Positions 1 through 8,703 are shown, counted from the stretch's first letter. The stretch is 14,947 nucleotides of DNA from Tissierella_B sp964485455 (GCA_964485455.1 CAZAJU010000050.1:1-14947); one strand, 5' to 3'. Notes: generated by a model from the letters alone, not told the origin. Numbers and translations are program-made.

Positions 1-2639
1 TCAATGCCACGATTGCTTAAGAATTCCATTAGCTTGCTTTTTTCTATTTCTACATTGAGTAAATTATCCTTTGCTTCTACTTTAAGTGATTGTGGCTGAA
101 GCATTAAAAGTACTTTCAAAGACATATTTTCTGGTATATCTTGTATGGTGGTGCTTGAGTCTATTCTTTGTAATTCCAGTTCCTTTACTGTATCTGCTTT
201 GTAGTCTTTAATCTGACTCTCTACATTTATCCAGTCACCTGTGCCGGTTCTTATGTTATGGTACATATCAAAATCTGAGTAGTTAACAATATTATCAGGT
301 ATGATAAATACCGAGGAGTTTTTCATTCGCTCTTGAGATAAAGCTTGCGTAGATAAAATTTTGTACTCTACTGAAAGAGGCTTTGATTCAACATTCCAAA
401 CATATAGAGGATTATTTTCATCTAATGGATTTTTTATCCCTTCAAGGAGACCCACATTACCTTCTCCAGATATTTTACTCGAAATGTGCTTATACATTTC
501 TTCTGCTATATTGGTTGAAAAAGCATAGAATTTGCTACTAAGATCATCTGAGGATGAGCCCCCTCCATCATAAAGTGCTGAGATAGCATTCGAACCGAAT
601 TTAGAAAATGACTCCAACACATTTTTCAAATAATCATCTGTACCCTTTTGATTAAATTCAGAATCATCCCTTAAAAATTCTATTAGGTGAGAAGCTGTGT
701 ATCCATGATTTCGGACTATACTTTCATTATCTATATCATCATCTAGCTTGTTTTTAAATGTTTCCCAGAATGAACGATCTACAGAATTATCTTCTTTTAC
801 ATTCCAAGCATTTGCAAGGTAATATTTATTTGCTTCATATTCTAGTGTTAGGGCAGTTGCTTCCCAAAACCATAAATATGAATCAGATCTTTTAACTATA
901 TATTCTTCCTGGACTGTATGGAAGAGTTCATGAACCATATTTATATTCATTTCGTCTATTTTATCCTGAACATTGAATTTAGTATCAAGGTTCAAAATTT
1001 TATTGTTTACCTCTACGGCTTCCTTTACATACCCCAGCATCATGAAATCCGAAAGATTTACTGCTATAAATCCTTTTTGTCCGAAATTTCCATCTTGCAT
1101 TGCTAATGCATTGGTAGGGTATTCAGCAGGCCAATCTTTAAGCATCAATATATCCGTATAGCCTTTAGGCATTTTAAACCCTTTTACTTCTTTTAAGTAT
1201 TTATCTGCCTTTTCTAGAGATTCAAGAGCTAAAGTAACCCTTGCAGGCCAATAATTTTCTTTTTTCCACTCCACACTATTTTTCTTGGCTTGCAGTGTTT
1301 TGTATGACTCATCTGCGAATAAGGCGGAAAGCTTAGCAGCATGATCGTAAGGATTAGAACTCTTTATATTTTTATAATCTATGCCGTATTTTAGTTCTAA
1401 AGCTTTTAACTCTTTATTGACCCTATCAACTTCTGCTTGATTTGGAGATAGCATAGTAGTTGGCCAATAAATTTCATAAGAGAGGAATGTATCCTTTCTA
1501 TATGATTCTCCCAAATAATTAAATTTTCGATACATCTCATTATATGTCTTTATTGCAGCAGGTCCAAGTGTTGAAAGACCAAATGCTGTAACTATAAATT
1601 CAGTCGAAAATGGAAGTGCCAATGCAAAGACACAATTCTTTCTTGAACTAAAAATTAATTGGTTATCCTCTAAAGAAGTAAGTAATCTTGTTCTGTCGCC
1701 GTTATCTTCTATTCTTATGATTGATACATATTCCCAAAGATTTTCAGGTATATTTAGCTCTTCTAAATCAAAACTAATATCTATGTACCCTGGAAATATG
1801 TCCTCTGAAGTCATGCCTGACTCAAAATCAAATCCTGCTAGAGGAAAATAGTATTCATCCCCACCTAAAAACATATCATAAAGTTCTTCATCTTCTATTT
1901 TACTTACTTGAAATTCTCTATCTATGTCCATTGCATTTTCTTCGGCACTGATTTTGATTCCTGCCATTGGAGTCACTTCAATGGCTTTCGTTCCAGAAGT
2001 CCAAGGTGTTGGTTCAGATTCTGATGAAAATTGCGATGTTGTATAAGGATCATATTCAAATCCATCTCTAGTTCTATATATCCCAATAGAAATCAAAATC
2101 AAGGATAAGGCTAGTACTACAGGGATTACTTTTATTTTAGTCTTTTTAGCTACTTTATTCTTCTTAGATTTTTCTGGACTCTTGGTAATTTTTTTATCAA
2201 AAGCAATAGGCTCCTGGTTTTTTACTGCATTATCTTTTATTATTTCTGATGATTCAATAGCATTTTTAGACTCTAGTACTTCTTCTGTTCTAATATCTTT
2301 TTTAAATTCTAGTTCTTCTTCAGATTCTAATTCTTCTTTTTTATTTAATTTAGTTCTAATCTTTTTCTCGACTTGGACTTCATTTTGAGTTCCTATATTA
2401 TCTTTCCCTTTTGCAGCAATTGATTCCCCACAATTTCTGCAAAATTTTGCTCCTGGATTAATTTCTTTCTTGCATTTAGGACAATAGTTGATTGAGATTT
2501 CTTTAGTTTCTTCATCAATATTTAGTTCTTCATTTATTTCTTGAAAAGGGCTTTTTTTACCACAAAAAGTACAGAATTTAGCTGAAGATTTGATTTTTTC
2601 CCCACAATAAATGCACTTTTGGTATAATACTTTTTTCAT
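1..2639 (-). CDS. Membrane-anchored double zinc-ribbon protein with HEXXH-X18-E putative metallopeptidase domain (3' end off window)
   Basis: The reading frame is open from ATG at 2639 to the left edge, about 879 codons, with no stop seen, so the C-terminus is missing. The start follows AGGGGGG by five bases. Residues 9-26 and 53-70 form two zinc ribbons, each CxxC-x10-CxxC. Residues 75-168 are a charged Glu/Lys-rich linker. Residues 171-188 are one hydrophobic helix preceded by lysines, so the ribbons should be cytoplasmic and the remaining roughly 690 residues outside. Within the ectodomain, HELFH lies at residues 570-574 (918-932) and Glu593 sits in WFWEAT, giving HEXXH-X18-E, the zinc-binding spacing of M1-type gluzincin peptidases. 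Zinc ribbon plus one helix plus ectodomain is a familiar Bacillota layout, but I do not recognise the family of the ectodomain. Peptidase activity is inferred from the motif only. Confidence 0.85.
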   Translation of the reverse strand, partial: MKKVLYQKCIYCGEKIKSSAKFCTFCGKKSPFQEINEELNIDEETKEISINYCPKCKKEINPGAKFCRNCGESIAAKGKDNIGTQNEVQVEKKIRTKLNKKEELESEEELEFKKDIRTEEVLESKNAIESSEIIKDNAVKNQEPIAFDKKITKSPEKSKKNKVAKKTKIKVIPVVLALSLILISIGIYRTRDGFEYDPYTTSQFSSESEPTPWTSGTKAIEVTPMAGIKISAEENAMDIDREFQVSKIEDEELYDMFLGGDEYYFPLAGFDFESGMTSEDIFPGYIDISFDLEELNIPENLWEYVSIIRIEDNGDRTRLLTSLEDNQLIFSSRKNCVFALALPFSTEFIVTAFGLSTLGPAAIKTYNEMYRKFNYLGESYRKDTFLSYEIYWPTTMLSPNQAEVDRVNKELKALELKYGIDYKNIKSSNPYDHAAKLSALFADESYKTLQAKKNSVEWKKENYWPARVTLALESLEKADKYLKEVKGFKMPKGYTDILMLKDWPAEYPTNALAMQDGNFGQKGFIAVNLSDFMMLGYVKEAVEVNNKILNLDTKFNVQDKIDEMNINMVHELFHTVQEEYIVKRSDSYLWFWEATALTLEYEANKYYLANAWNVKEDNSVDRSFWETFKNKLDDDIDNESIVRNHGYTASHLIEFLRDDSEFNQKGTDDYLKNVLESFSKFGSNAISALYDGGGSSSDDLSSKFYAFSTNIAEEMYKHISSKISGEGNVGLLEGIKNPLDENNPLYVWNVESKPLSVEYKILSTQALSQERMKNSSVFIIPDNIVNYSDFDMYHNIRTGTGDWINVESQIKDYKADTVKELELQRIDSSTTIQDIPENMSLKVLLMLQPQSLKVEAKDNLLNVEIEKSKLMEFLSNRGI

Positions 2640-2749
2640 ATTAACCCCCCTATTGTAATACCACTTTTATTGGTAAAATTTGTTACAAGTGAAAACAAAG
2701 CTTAATCTTTTTTCTATATTCATGAACCTCATATCTCACTTTATTGTCG

Positions 2750-4057
2750 TTAATGCTTCAACATAATGTCAATAATTTCATCATCAGCATTTTTCATTCC
2801 CTCGCTACAAAAACTACCCAAGTTTTTGATAGTCAATTCTGCCCCAGGACTTACGATTCCATCTATATCACTAATAATCACATTTAACATAGCTAATTTT
2901 GCTTGAATAATTGCTTCTGCTGATGCTGTAGATAGCTTAAATGCACAGCCGCCTTTTGCACCATCGCAGACCATTCCTGTCAGATTCCCAACCATATTCC
3001 TAATAGCTCCTGCTATTTGTTTGTTGGTTCCGCCTAATGCCCAAGTAATTGAAGCAGACGCTCCAATTCCAGCTGCTACAGCACAGCCGCAAACAGGAGA
3101 AAGTCCACCAGTAAATACCTTTATATATGCTGTAACTAAATGACTAAAAGCCAGTGTTCTAGCTAATTTATCATCATCATAACCCATATCCTCACAAATA
3201 ATTGAGGGTGGTATAATTGCTGTAATTCCATGATTACCACTGCCTGCACTACTCATTACCGGCATATTTACACCTGCCATTCTAGCGTCACAAGCTGCAG
3301 CGGTAAACGTTCTAGCTTTATTAATAATATCCTTTTGTATCGTACCCTCAGACATTAGCTGGTCTAAGGCTGCACCTAGGCCTGGCCCAGATTTTTCTTT
3401 TAACCCAACTCTAGCTATATCCATATTTAACCTTACACCTTCTAATAAGAAGTTTATATCTGAATACGAGACACTCTCAACAAATTCTCTAATATCCTGT
3501 ATATTTATGTTTTTTAAGTACTCATTAACATTGCTGCTTATTTCTATATCTTGATTTTTATTCAGTAAAATATTTCCATTGGCTTCTAAATAGACTATAT
3601 TGGTGTGATAATCCTTTATTATGCAAATAGATTTACCAACTTCTGTTTCTACTTGAGCCATAATATAGAAGTTTCCCTTTTTGTTTTCTACTCCAACATT
3701 AACCTTGCCTTCTTTAATCAACTTTTCAGCTTCATCTACAGCCACATCATTAACTGTTCTAAATACTTCTAAGCCTAAAGTGGAATCTCCACAGGTTGCC
3801 CCCAATGCAGAAGCAAATGTTAGACCCATTTTCTTAGTACCTGGAATATAAACTCCCATACCGTTTTTATATATGTTGGTGCTTACTTCTACATTTATTT
3901 TCTCTATGGCTCCTCTAACTTCTTTAAAAGCCACAGCAACAGCTAGTCCTACTGCAACAGGTTCAGTACATCCCAAAGCTGGTTTTACACTATTTTTAAG
4001 AGTTTCTATAAATCTACTTGTATAGTCTTCCTTTTGAATATTTTCTACCGTACCCAT
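2750..4057 (-). CDS. cyuA: L-cysteine desulfidase (CyuA/YhaM, UPF0597 family)
   Basis: This 435-residue protein belongs to the serine-dehydratase-alpha-like family of oxygen-sensitive [4Fe-4S] cysteine desulfidases, which convert L-cysteine to pyruvate, ammonia and hydrogen sulfide in the cytoplasm. The N-terminal GCTEP motif carries Cys30, the likely catalytic cysteine. Cys323 and Cys325 (VCGCA) and Cys364 and Cys371 (CDGAKGGC) are the likely cluster ligands; the 7-residue spacing of the last pair agrees with what I recall for the Methanocaldococcus enzyme. The length is normal for the family. ATG follows AGAGAGG. A promoter is visible upstream, divergent from the photolyase. No transporter such as CyuP lies beside it, so the gene appears to stand alone; the next minus-strand gene starts 110 bases downstream. 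Confidence 0.93.
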   Translation of the reverse strand: MGTVENIQKEDYTSRFIETLKNSVKPALGCTEPVAVGLAVAVAFKEVRGAIEKINVEVSTNIYKNGMGVYIPGTKKMGLTFASALGATCGDSTLGLEVFRTVNDVAVDEAEKLIKEGKVNVGVENKKGNFYIMAQVETEVGKSICIIKDYHTNIVYLEANGNILLNKNQDIEISSNVNEYLKNINIQDIREFVESVSYSDINFLLEGVRLNMDIARVGLKEKSGPGLGAALDQLMSEGTIQKDIINKARTFTAAACDARMAGVNMPVMSSAGSGNHGITAIIPPSIICEDMGYDDDKLARTLAFSHLVTAYIKVFTGGLSPVCGCAVAAGIGASASITWALGGTNKQIAGAIRNMVGNLTGMVCDGAKGGCAFKLSTASAEAIIQAKLAMLNVIISDIDGIVSPGAELTIKNLGSFCSEGMKNADDEIIDIMLKH

Positions 4058-4111
4058 AGGTGTACTACCTCTCTTTCTTATTAATGTTTTATTTGAATTC
4101 TATTTATTGGT

Positions 4112-4141
4112 ATTATATCACTGTTTGCAATAGGTAAGCAA
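4112..4141 (-). promoter_or_regulatory. Probable sigma-A promoter of cyuA
   Basis: On the minus strand, TTGCTT (4136-4141) and a perfect TATAAT (4112-4117) are separated by 18 bases, with a TG one base before the -10 (extended -10). The predicted start would be near 4105, giving a leader of about 48 bases before the cyuA ATG. Confidence 0.6.
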
Positions 4142-4246
4142 CAGCATAACAAATATACTAACCAACTTTAAGAACAGTCAGAAATTACTACTAGTTCTCT
4201 AACTATTAACCTTTTTTAATATTGCTAGTTTCCATGAGATATTACA

Positions 4247-4255
4247 TGATATAAT
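4247..4255 (+). promoter_or_regulatory. Extended -10 promoter of the photolyase gene
   Basis: TG-A-TATAAT at 4247-4255 is a perfect extended -10 element on the plus strand, 52 bases before the ATG. The -35 is poor (GTTTCC-like, 16 bases upstream), which is common for extended -10 promoters. Confidence 0.5.
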
Positions 4256-4306
4256 TAACTTTAAATAAATAGGTTTAAACTTAATTTTGTATAGGAGACT
4301 AACTTT

Positions 4307-5659
4307 ATGATTTTACAAGAAAGAATTAAGAATCTAAATGAAAAAAATGTAACCGATAATCCTTATGTAGTCTACTGGATGCAAAGCTCTCAAAGAACTG
4401 AATACAATCACGCCCTTGAGTATGCCATCCAACAGGCAAACAATTTAAGAAAGCCATTAGTAGTATATTTTGGAGTTACAGACAATTTCCCTGAAGCAAA
4501 TGAACGGCATTATTGCTTTATGCTAGAAGGTTTAAAGGAAGTAAAGTTAGAACTGGCAAAAAGAAATATAAAAATGATTATAAGAAAAATATCACCTGAA
4601 ATAGGGGCACTGGAAATCTCTCATCTAGCTGCTTTAGTGATTGTGGATAGAGGATATCTAAAGATAGAAAGACAATGGAGAGATTATCTAGCTACGAATG
4701 CTAATTGTTCTGTAGTTCAGGTAGAAACTAATGTTATTGTACCCGTTGAATCTGCTTCTATAAAAGAAGAATATTCTGCTGCTACTCTTAGGTCTAAAAT
4801 AAATAAAAAGCTTGATAGCTTTGTTTTGCCTTTATCTGAGCAACAAGTATGTCTTGATTCAATTAATCTAGAAACTCATTTTGTAGAATTTAATATCAAT
4901 AACATAGAAAGTGCTATTCAGGAGCTCAAAATAAATAGAACCGTTAAACCGGTCAAAAATTTTAAGGGCGGTACAAGCAAAGCAAAGGAAATACTAGAAG
5001 ATTTTATTATTAACAAGCTACCGCATTATAGTCAATTAAAAAACGAACCTGGAGAGGATTATTCCTCTAATATGAGCCCCTACCTTCATTTTGGTCAGAT
5101 TTCTCCACTATACATATTTAGGAGATTAATAGATATTGATATAAATGACAAAAGTGATTTCTTGGAAGAGTTGATAATTCGAAGAGAACTAAGCATGAAT
5201 TTTGTTTTCTATAATGACAACTACGATTATTATGAATCTGTTCCTTCATGGGCTAAAACTTCTCTTGAAGAACACTTAAAAGATACTCGAGATTATTTGT
5301 ATTCCTTAAAAGAATTAGAAGAAGCCCAGACCCATGATTTATTTTGGAATGCTGCACAAAAGGAAATGGTTTTAACAGGAAAAATGCATGGCTATATGAG
5401 AATGTATTGGGTTAAAAAAATATTAGAGTGGAGCACCACCCCTGAAGAAGCTTATGAAAAAGCCATATTTCTAAACAATAAATATAGCCTTGATGGAAGA
5501 GACCCAAATGGATTTGCAGGTGTAGCTTGGTGCTTTGGAAAACATGACAGGCCTTGGGTGGAGAGAAAAATCTTTGGTAAAATCAGATATATGAACGATA
5601 AAGGTTTAATGAGAAAGTTTGATATGAAAAAATACTTGAAAAAAATAGACCTTCTATAG
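4307..5659 (+). CDS. phr: Deoxyribodipyrimidine photolyase, class II (CPD photolyase)
   Basis: The 450-residue protein is a class II cyclobutane pyrimidine dimer photolyase, an FAD enzyme that uses blue light to split UV-induced thymine dimers. The N-terminal antenna/Rossmann part opens with YWMQSSQR (residues 23-30), typical of class II. The C-terminal FAD-binding part contains W347, W368 and W375. Their spacing (21 and 7) matches the tryptophan triad recalled for the Methanosarcina mazei class II enzyme (360/381/388). The late motif LDGRDPNGFAGVAW and the following HDRPW are also class II hallmarks. Length is normal and no break is seen. ATG follows AGGAGA by about seven bases. The gene has its own promoter and ends in a hairpin facing the DUF523-DUF1722 gene. 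Confidence 0.97.
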   Translation: MILQERIKNLNEKNVTDNPYVVYWMQSSQRTEYNHALEYAIQQANNLRKPLVVYFGVTDNFPEANERHYCFMLEGLKEVKLELAKRNIKMIIRKISPEIGALEISHLAALVIVDRGYLKIERQWRDYLATNANCSVVQVETNVIVPVESASIKEEYSAATLRSKINKKLDSFVLPLSEQQVCLDSINLETHFVEFNINNIESAIQELKINRTVKPVKNFKGGTSKAKEILEDFIINKLPHYSQLKNEPGEDYSSNMSPYLHFGQISPLYIFRRLIDIDINDKSDFLEELIIRRELSMNFVFYNDNYDYYESVPSWAKTSLEEHLKDTRDYLYSLKELEEAQTHDLFWNAAQKEMVLTGKMHGYMRMYWVKKILEWSTTPEEAYEKAIFLNNKYSLDGRDPNGFAGVAWCFGKHDRPWVERKIFGKIRYMNDKGLMRKFDMKKYLKKIDLL

Positions 5660-5684
5660 CTTTCACTCATATTTTGCCATATAA

Positions 5685-5737
5685 AAACCGACCCACCATA
5701 AGTTAGATTTTATGACTAACTTATGGTGGGTCGGTTT
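5685..5737. terminator. Perfect 22-bp hairpin between convergent genes, probable bidirectional terminator
   Basis: The arms at 5685-5706 and 5716-5737 are perfectly complementary over 22 bp with a 9-base loop. On the minus strand the stem runs into a five-T tract; on the plus strand it ends in TTT then CG. It lies between the convergent stops of the photolyase and the DUF523-DUF1722 gene, so it probably ends both transcripts. The stem is unusually long for an intrinsic terminator. Confidence 0.8.
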
Positions 5738-5751
5738 CGTATAATTAATAT

Positions 5752-6708
5752 CTATTTTCCTGAATCGCTTATAAAATGCAATTCTTCTGGATATGTAGAA
5801 AAAATACTTTGATTTAAAATATATTCTTTTTCATATCTTATAGCATAGGATTTTAAGAGATTTGTTATAACCCCAATGTGAATCTTATCTTCGTTATACT
5901 TGTTAAATCTTTCCAAAATAAAATCTTTTTCTTCTTTTCTAAGATGCTCTGAAAAATATCCAAATATATGCATAAATGAATTCATATAATTACCTTTTCT
6001 AGGGGGTTTTGCAAGTAATAATCCTAAATGATTTCTATAATCATTAATTATATCATTGAATTTTCTGTTTTCATGATTTGCAACAAGCTTTCCTAGTATT
6101 TTCAATTGACTTTGATTATATGAAAGAAATAGATATTTATTTTCGGAATGAAATTTTACTAGTTCTTTCATGGAATTGGATTCACTTACCTTTTGAAATC
6201 TAAACAATGTAAATACCTTTGTTAGAAAATGCTCTCTAATAAAATAATTGGTAAGACGTCCCTCTTCCTCAATTGCTAAATAAGGATATTTATCAATTAC
6301 ATTTGAAGCAAATATTCCTTCTCCCTTTATTGATCCAACAGCCTTCTCTTTCCCTAGATATACTTTTACATCTTTAATTCCACAAGATGGAGATCTCCCT
6401 TTTAGAATGAAACCATGGACTTCACCTAGTGATTGGAGGAAGTCTTTTGAGTAATCATCCATTTCTTTTGTAAAAACTTTATTAGTTGCTGGTTGATATA
6501 GTTCAATTTCTTCATTTACTGATACTAGTCTTAGAGTATCTCTCGGAATACCAAGACCGATCTCTACTTCTGGACAAACAGTTATATAATTTACATACTC
6601 CTTTAACATGTGAACAAATTTATCATTTATAATGTCACCATTATATCTACAATTACTAAATCCTAAGCATCGACTTACTACAATTGTAGGCTTATTATTT
6701 TTCTCCAT
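5752..6708 (-). CDS. DUF523-DUF1722 protein (YbgA-type, TudS-like desulfidase domain)
   Basis: This 318-residue two-domain protein has an N-terminal DUF523 domain (about 8-150) and a C-terminal DUF1722 domain (about 180-300, containing KYLFLSYNQ at 191-199). The DUF523 family includes thiouracil desulfidase TudS, which holds a [4Fe-4S] cluster on three cysteines. Here the matching cysteines are Cys14 (SRCLGF), Cys45 (VCPEVE) and Cys109 (RSPSCG), with an extra Cys20 in NCRYNG. Glu47 and Ser106 lie beside these cysteines and could be catalytic. Escherichia coli YbgA carries the DUF1722 domain and is encoded next to phrB, so convergence with a photolyase here is notable. The substrate is unknown; desulfuration of a thiolated nucleobase is inferred from the family. 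The start follows GGAGG by six bases. Confidence 0.93.
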   Translation of the reverse strand: MEKNNKPTIVVSRCLGFSNCRYNGDIINDKFVHMLKEYVNYITVCPEVEIGLGIPRDTLRLVSVNEEIELYQPATNKVFTKEMDDYSKDFLQSLGEVHGFILKGRSPSCGIKDVKVYLGKEKAVGSIKGEGIFASNVIDKYPYLAIEEEGRLTNYFIREHFLTKVFTLFRFQKVSESNSMKELVKFHSENKYLFLSYNQSQLKILGKLVANHENRKFNDIINDYRNHLGLLLAKPPRKGNYMNSFMHIFGYFSEHLRKEEKDFILERFNKYNEDKIHIGVITNLLKSYAIRYEKEYILNQSIFSTYPEELHFISDSGK

Positions 6709-6755
6709 GATTGCCTCCGCTTTTTATACTCATTTAGGTTGAGATTTTATTTTTT

Positions 6756-6855
6756 NNNNNNNNNNNNNNNNNNNNNNNNNNNNNNNNNNNNNNNNNNNNN
6801 NNNNNNNNNNNNNNNNNNNNNNNNNNNNNNNNNNNNNNNNNNNNNNNNNNNNNNN
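6756..6855. other. Scaffold gap (100 N)
   Basis: Exactly 100 undetermined bases, the conventional length for a gap of unknown size. The promoter region of the polyferredoxin operon, and possibly upstream genes, is hidden here. An open frame running through the N's from 6739 is an artefact. Confidence 0.95.
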
Positions 6856-6873
6856 TCTAAGGAGGTAGTTAAT

Positions 6874-7734
6874 ATGATTGGCAAGAAAAAATTTAACTGG
6901 AGGAGGGCAGTTCAGGTTTTTTTCTTCGTTCTTATAGGTATCATTTCAATTAATCATAGCCTAGCAGAATCAGGAGGGGGAATCCCCTATCTCTCAAATG
7001 CATCACTTCATGCAATTTGCCCATTCGGTGGAGTTGTAACACTGTATCAGCTTGCAACTCTTGGAACCTTTGTACAAAAGATTCATGCTGCTTCGGTAAT
7101 ACTTATGGTGCTTGTTTTTATACTGGCAATATTGTTTGGACCAGTATTTTGTGGCTGGATTTGTCCACTTGGTTCTATTCAAGAGTGGATTGGCCGTATA
7201 GGAAAGAAGATTTTCAAGAAAAAATATAATAATTTTTTACCTGAAAAACTTGATAGTGTACTACGCTATTTAAGATATGTAGTATTGATTTTAGTGGTAT
7301 ATTTGACAGCAAAGTCAGGTGTACTAGTATTTTCAAGCTATGACCCATATCATGCCCTTTTTAACTTTTGGTCGTCTGAAACTGCTGTTTTATCGATAGT
7401 TATTTTAGCTATTACACTTTTATTATCTCTTTTTGTTGAAAGGCCTTGGTGTAAGTACGCTTGTCCATATGGTGCACTTTTAGGATTAAGCAATATATTC
7501 CGTATCTTTAAAATTACAAGATCCAAAAGTACTTGTATTAACTGTAAAAAGTGCGATAAGAGCTGTCCTATGAACATTAAAGTATCTGAAAAGAACAAAG
7601 GTAGTGATCATCAGTGCATTAGCTGCTATGAATGTACATCAGAAGTAAGCTGCCCTGTTGCTGACACAGTAAGCCTCCAAGCTAACTTCGGAAAATCATC
7701 TGTAAAAAAGGAGGAAACAGCAAATGAAGATTAA
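6874..7734 (+). CDS. NapH/YccM-like membrane 4Fe-4S polyferredoxin
   Basis: The start is ATG 6874, nine bases after AAGGAGG and just past the gap, giving 286 residues. The protein is an integral membrane iron-sulfur electron-transfer subunit. Hydrophobic helices lie near residues 13-30, 73-91, 132-147 and 171-188. Cysteine motifs of the NapH/NosR-C type are CPFGG (Cys49), CGWICPLG (Cys93, Cys97) and CKYACPYG (Cys193, Cys197). Two classic [4Fe-4S] sets follow: Cys221/224/227/231 and Cys248/251/254/260. The last has CxxC-x2-C-x5-C spacing before Pro, slightly stretched compared with CxxCxxCxxxCP. It probably passes electrons between the membrane pool and an exported or cytoplasmic partner. The terminal acceptor cannot be told from this window. 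The next gene overlaps its 3' end by 11 bases, indicating one operon. Confidence 0.9.
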   Translation: MIGKKKFNWRRAVQVFFFVLIGIISINHSLAESGGGIPYLSNASLHAICPFGGVVTLYQLATLGTFVQKIHAASVILMVLVFILAILFGPVFCGWICPLGSIQEWIGRIGKKIFKKKYNNFLPEKLDSVLRYLRYVVLILVVYLTAKSGVLVFSSYDPYHALFNFWSSETAVLSIVILAITLLLSLFVERPWCKYACPYGALLGLSNIFRIFKITRSKSTCINCKKCDKSCPMNIKVSEKNKGSDHQCISCYECTSEVSCPVADTVSLQANFGKSSVKKEETANED

Positions 7735-8464
7735 TAGATCCTTGATGAGCATAATAATTTTCATTGTAATGTTTGGAGGAATCAGTGCTACAATGGCTCT
7801 TGGAACCTGGATAACCGAGTCAACAAAAGAGCCGATTAAATATACTAGCGGAGAAAATGAAGGTGAATACAATCCTGACGATATTAGAGGATCTTATACC
7901 TTTGCGGAGATTTCAACTTTATTTAAAATAGACCCAGAAGTTCTTATGGAAGGTTTTGGCTTGGATAAAGATACAAATCCCGAAGATGTAAAATCTAAGG
8001 ATTTAGAGGTTATGTATGAAGGGCTAACTGTGGACATAGGAAATGGTTCAGTAAAAACCTTTGTAGCACTTTATAATAATCTACCATTTGAACTTGGAGA
8101 TGATTACTTACCAAAGGAGGCCGTAGCTCTTATTCAGGAGCACAACAAGTCACTTACAGATGAACAAAAGACCTATTTACAAACTCATTCAGTTGATTTA
8201 AAGGCTGCTGACACCACATTAGCATCAAATACAGAAGACTCTACTATTGAAGAAGCCGAAACAACTGCTGAAGAAATAGAGCTTGTAAATGGTTCAACTA
8301 CCTTCCAGCAAGTTCTTGATGCTGGTGTTACAAAAGATCAGATTATGCAAATCATTAACAGCGACCAAGTACCTCCAACAAACCAGGTAATAAAAGATTA
8401 CTGTAATGCAAATGGATTATCATTTTCAACAGTAAAAAATGCATTTAATGAAATTGGCAATTAA
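7724..8464 (+). CDS. Membrane-anchored polyferredoxin partner with two helical repeat-like segments (unknown function)
   Basis: The ATG overlaps the end of the polyferredoxin gene by 11 bases and follows GGAGG, so the two are translationally linked. The 246-residue protein has an uncleaved-looking N-terminal helix (about 7-27), and the rest should be outside the membrane. Residues 57-80 (TFAEISTLFKI ... EGFGL) and 192-243 (TFQQVLDAGV ... VKNAFNEIG) look like related short helical units. A central stretch near 110-140 has the pattern FELGDDYLP. Residues 150-190 are acidic, Ala/Thr/Glu-rich linker. No cysteine cluster, haem motif or enzyme signature is visible; its only cysteine is in KDYCNANG. 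Coupling to the polyferredoxin suggests an accessory role in the same electron-transfer unit. That role is inferred from context only. Confidence 0.75.
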   Translation: MKINRSLMSIIIFIVMFGGISATMALGTWITESTKEPIKYTSGENEGEYNPDDIRGSYTFAEISTLFKIDPEVLMEGFGLDKDTNPEDVKSKDLEVMYEGLTVDIGNGSVKTFVALYNNLPFELGDDYLPKEAVALIQEHNKSLTDEQKTYLQTHSVDLKAADTTLASNTEDSTIEEAETTAEEIELVNGSTTFQQVLDAGVTKDQIMQIINSDQVPPTNQVIKDYCNANGLSFSTVKNAFNEIGN

Positions 8465-8551
8465 ATATCATTTAGCTAAACTTCTTTGATAATCAGCTCT
8501 TTCTTTACCCTATTAACACATGTAACTTTATAAACGCAACGATAACTCTAT

Positions 8552-8651
8552 NNNNNNNNNNNNNNNNNNNNNNNNNNNNNNNNNNNNNNNNNNNNNNNNN
8601 NNNNNNNNNNNNNNNNNNNNNNNNNNNNNNNNNNNNNNNNNNNNNNNNNNN
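8552..8651. other. Scaffold gap (100 N)
   Basis: Exactly 100 undetermined bases. The 87 bases between the previous gene and this gap hold no recognisable gene or clear terminator. Confidence 0.95.
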
Positions 8652-8680
8652 ATAGTAGGTTTTAGATATTCCAATATTAT

Positions 8681-8703
8681 GGTAGTCCAGAATCTGGACT
8701 ACC
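8681..8703. repeat. 10-bp perfect hairpin near gap edge
   Basis: GGTAGTCCAG and CTGGACTACC flank a three-base loop (AAT). Neither strand shows a T-tract after the stem, so it is not a standard intrinsic terminator. It sits 24 bases beyond the stop of the 67-residue gene and could limit 3' decay of that transcript. Confidence 0.5.

Noticed and set aside
2182..2388. 68-codon plus-strand frame
   Set aside because: It lies wholly opposite the zinc-ribbon protein's Glu/Lys-rich linker, and its Ser/Phe-rich content is the mirror of that sequence.
6739..6873. Open frame extending the polyferredoxin gene upstream through the N run
   Set aside because: It is an artefact of undetermined bases; the ATG at 6874 has a strong AAGGAGG and begins the family-like sequence.
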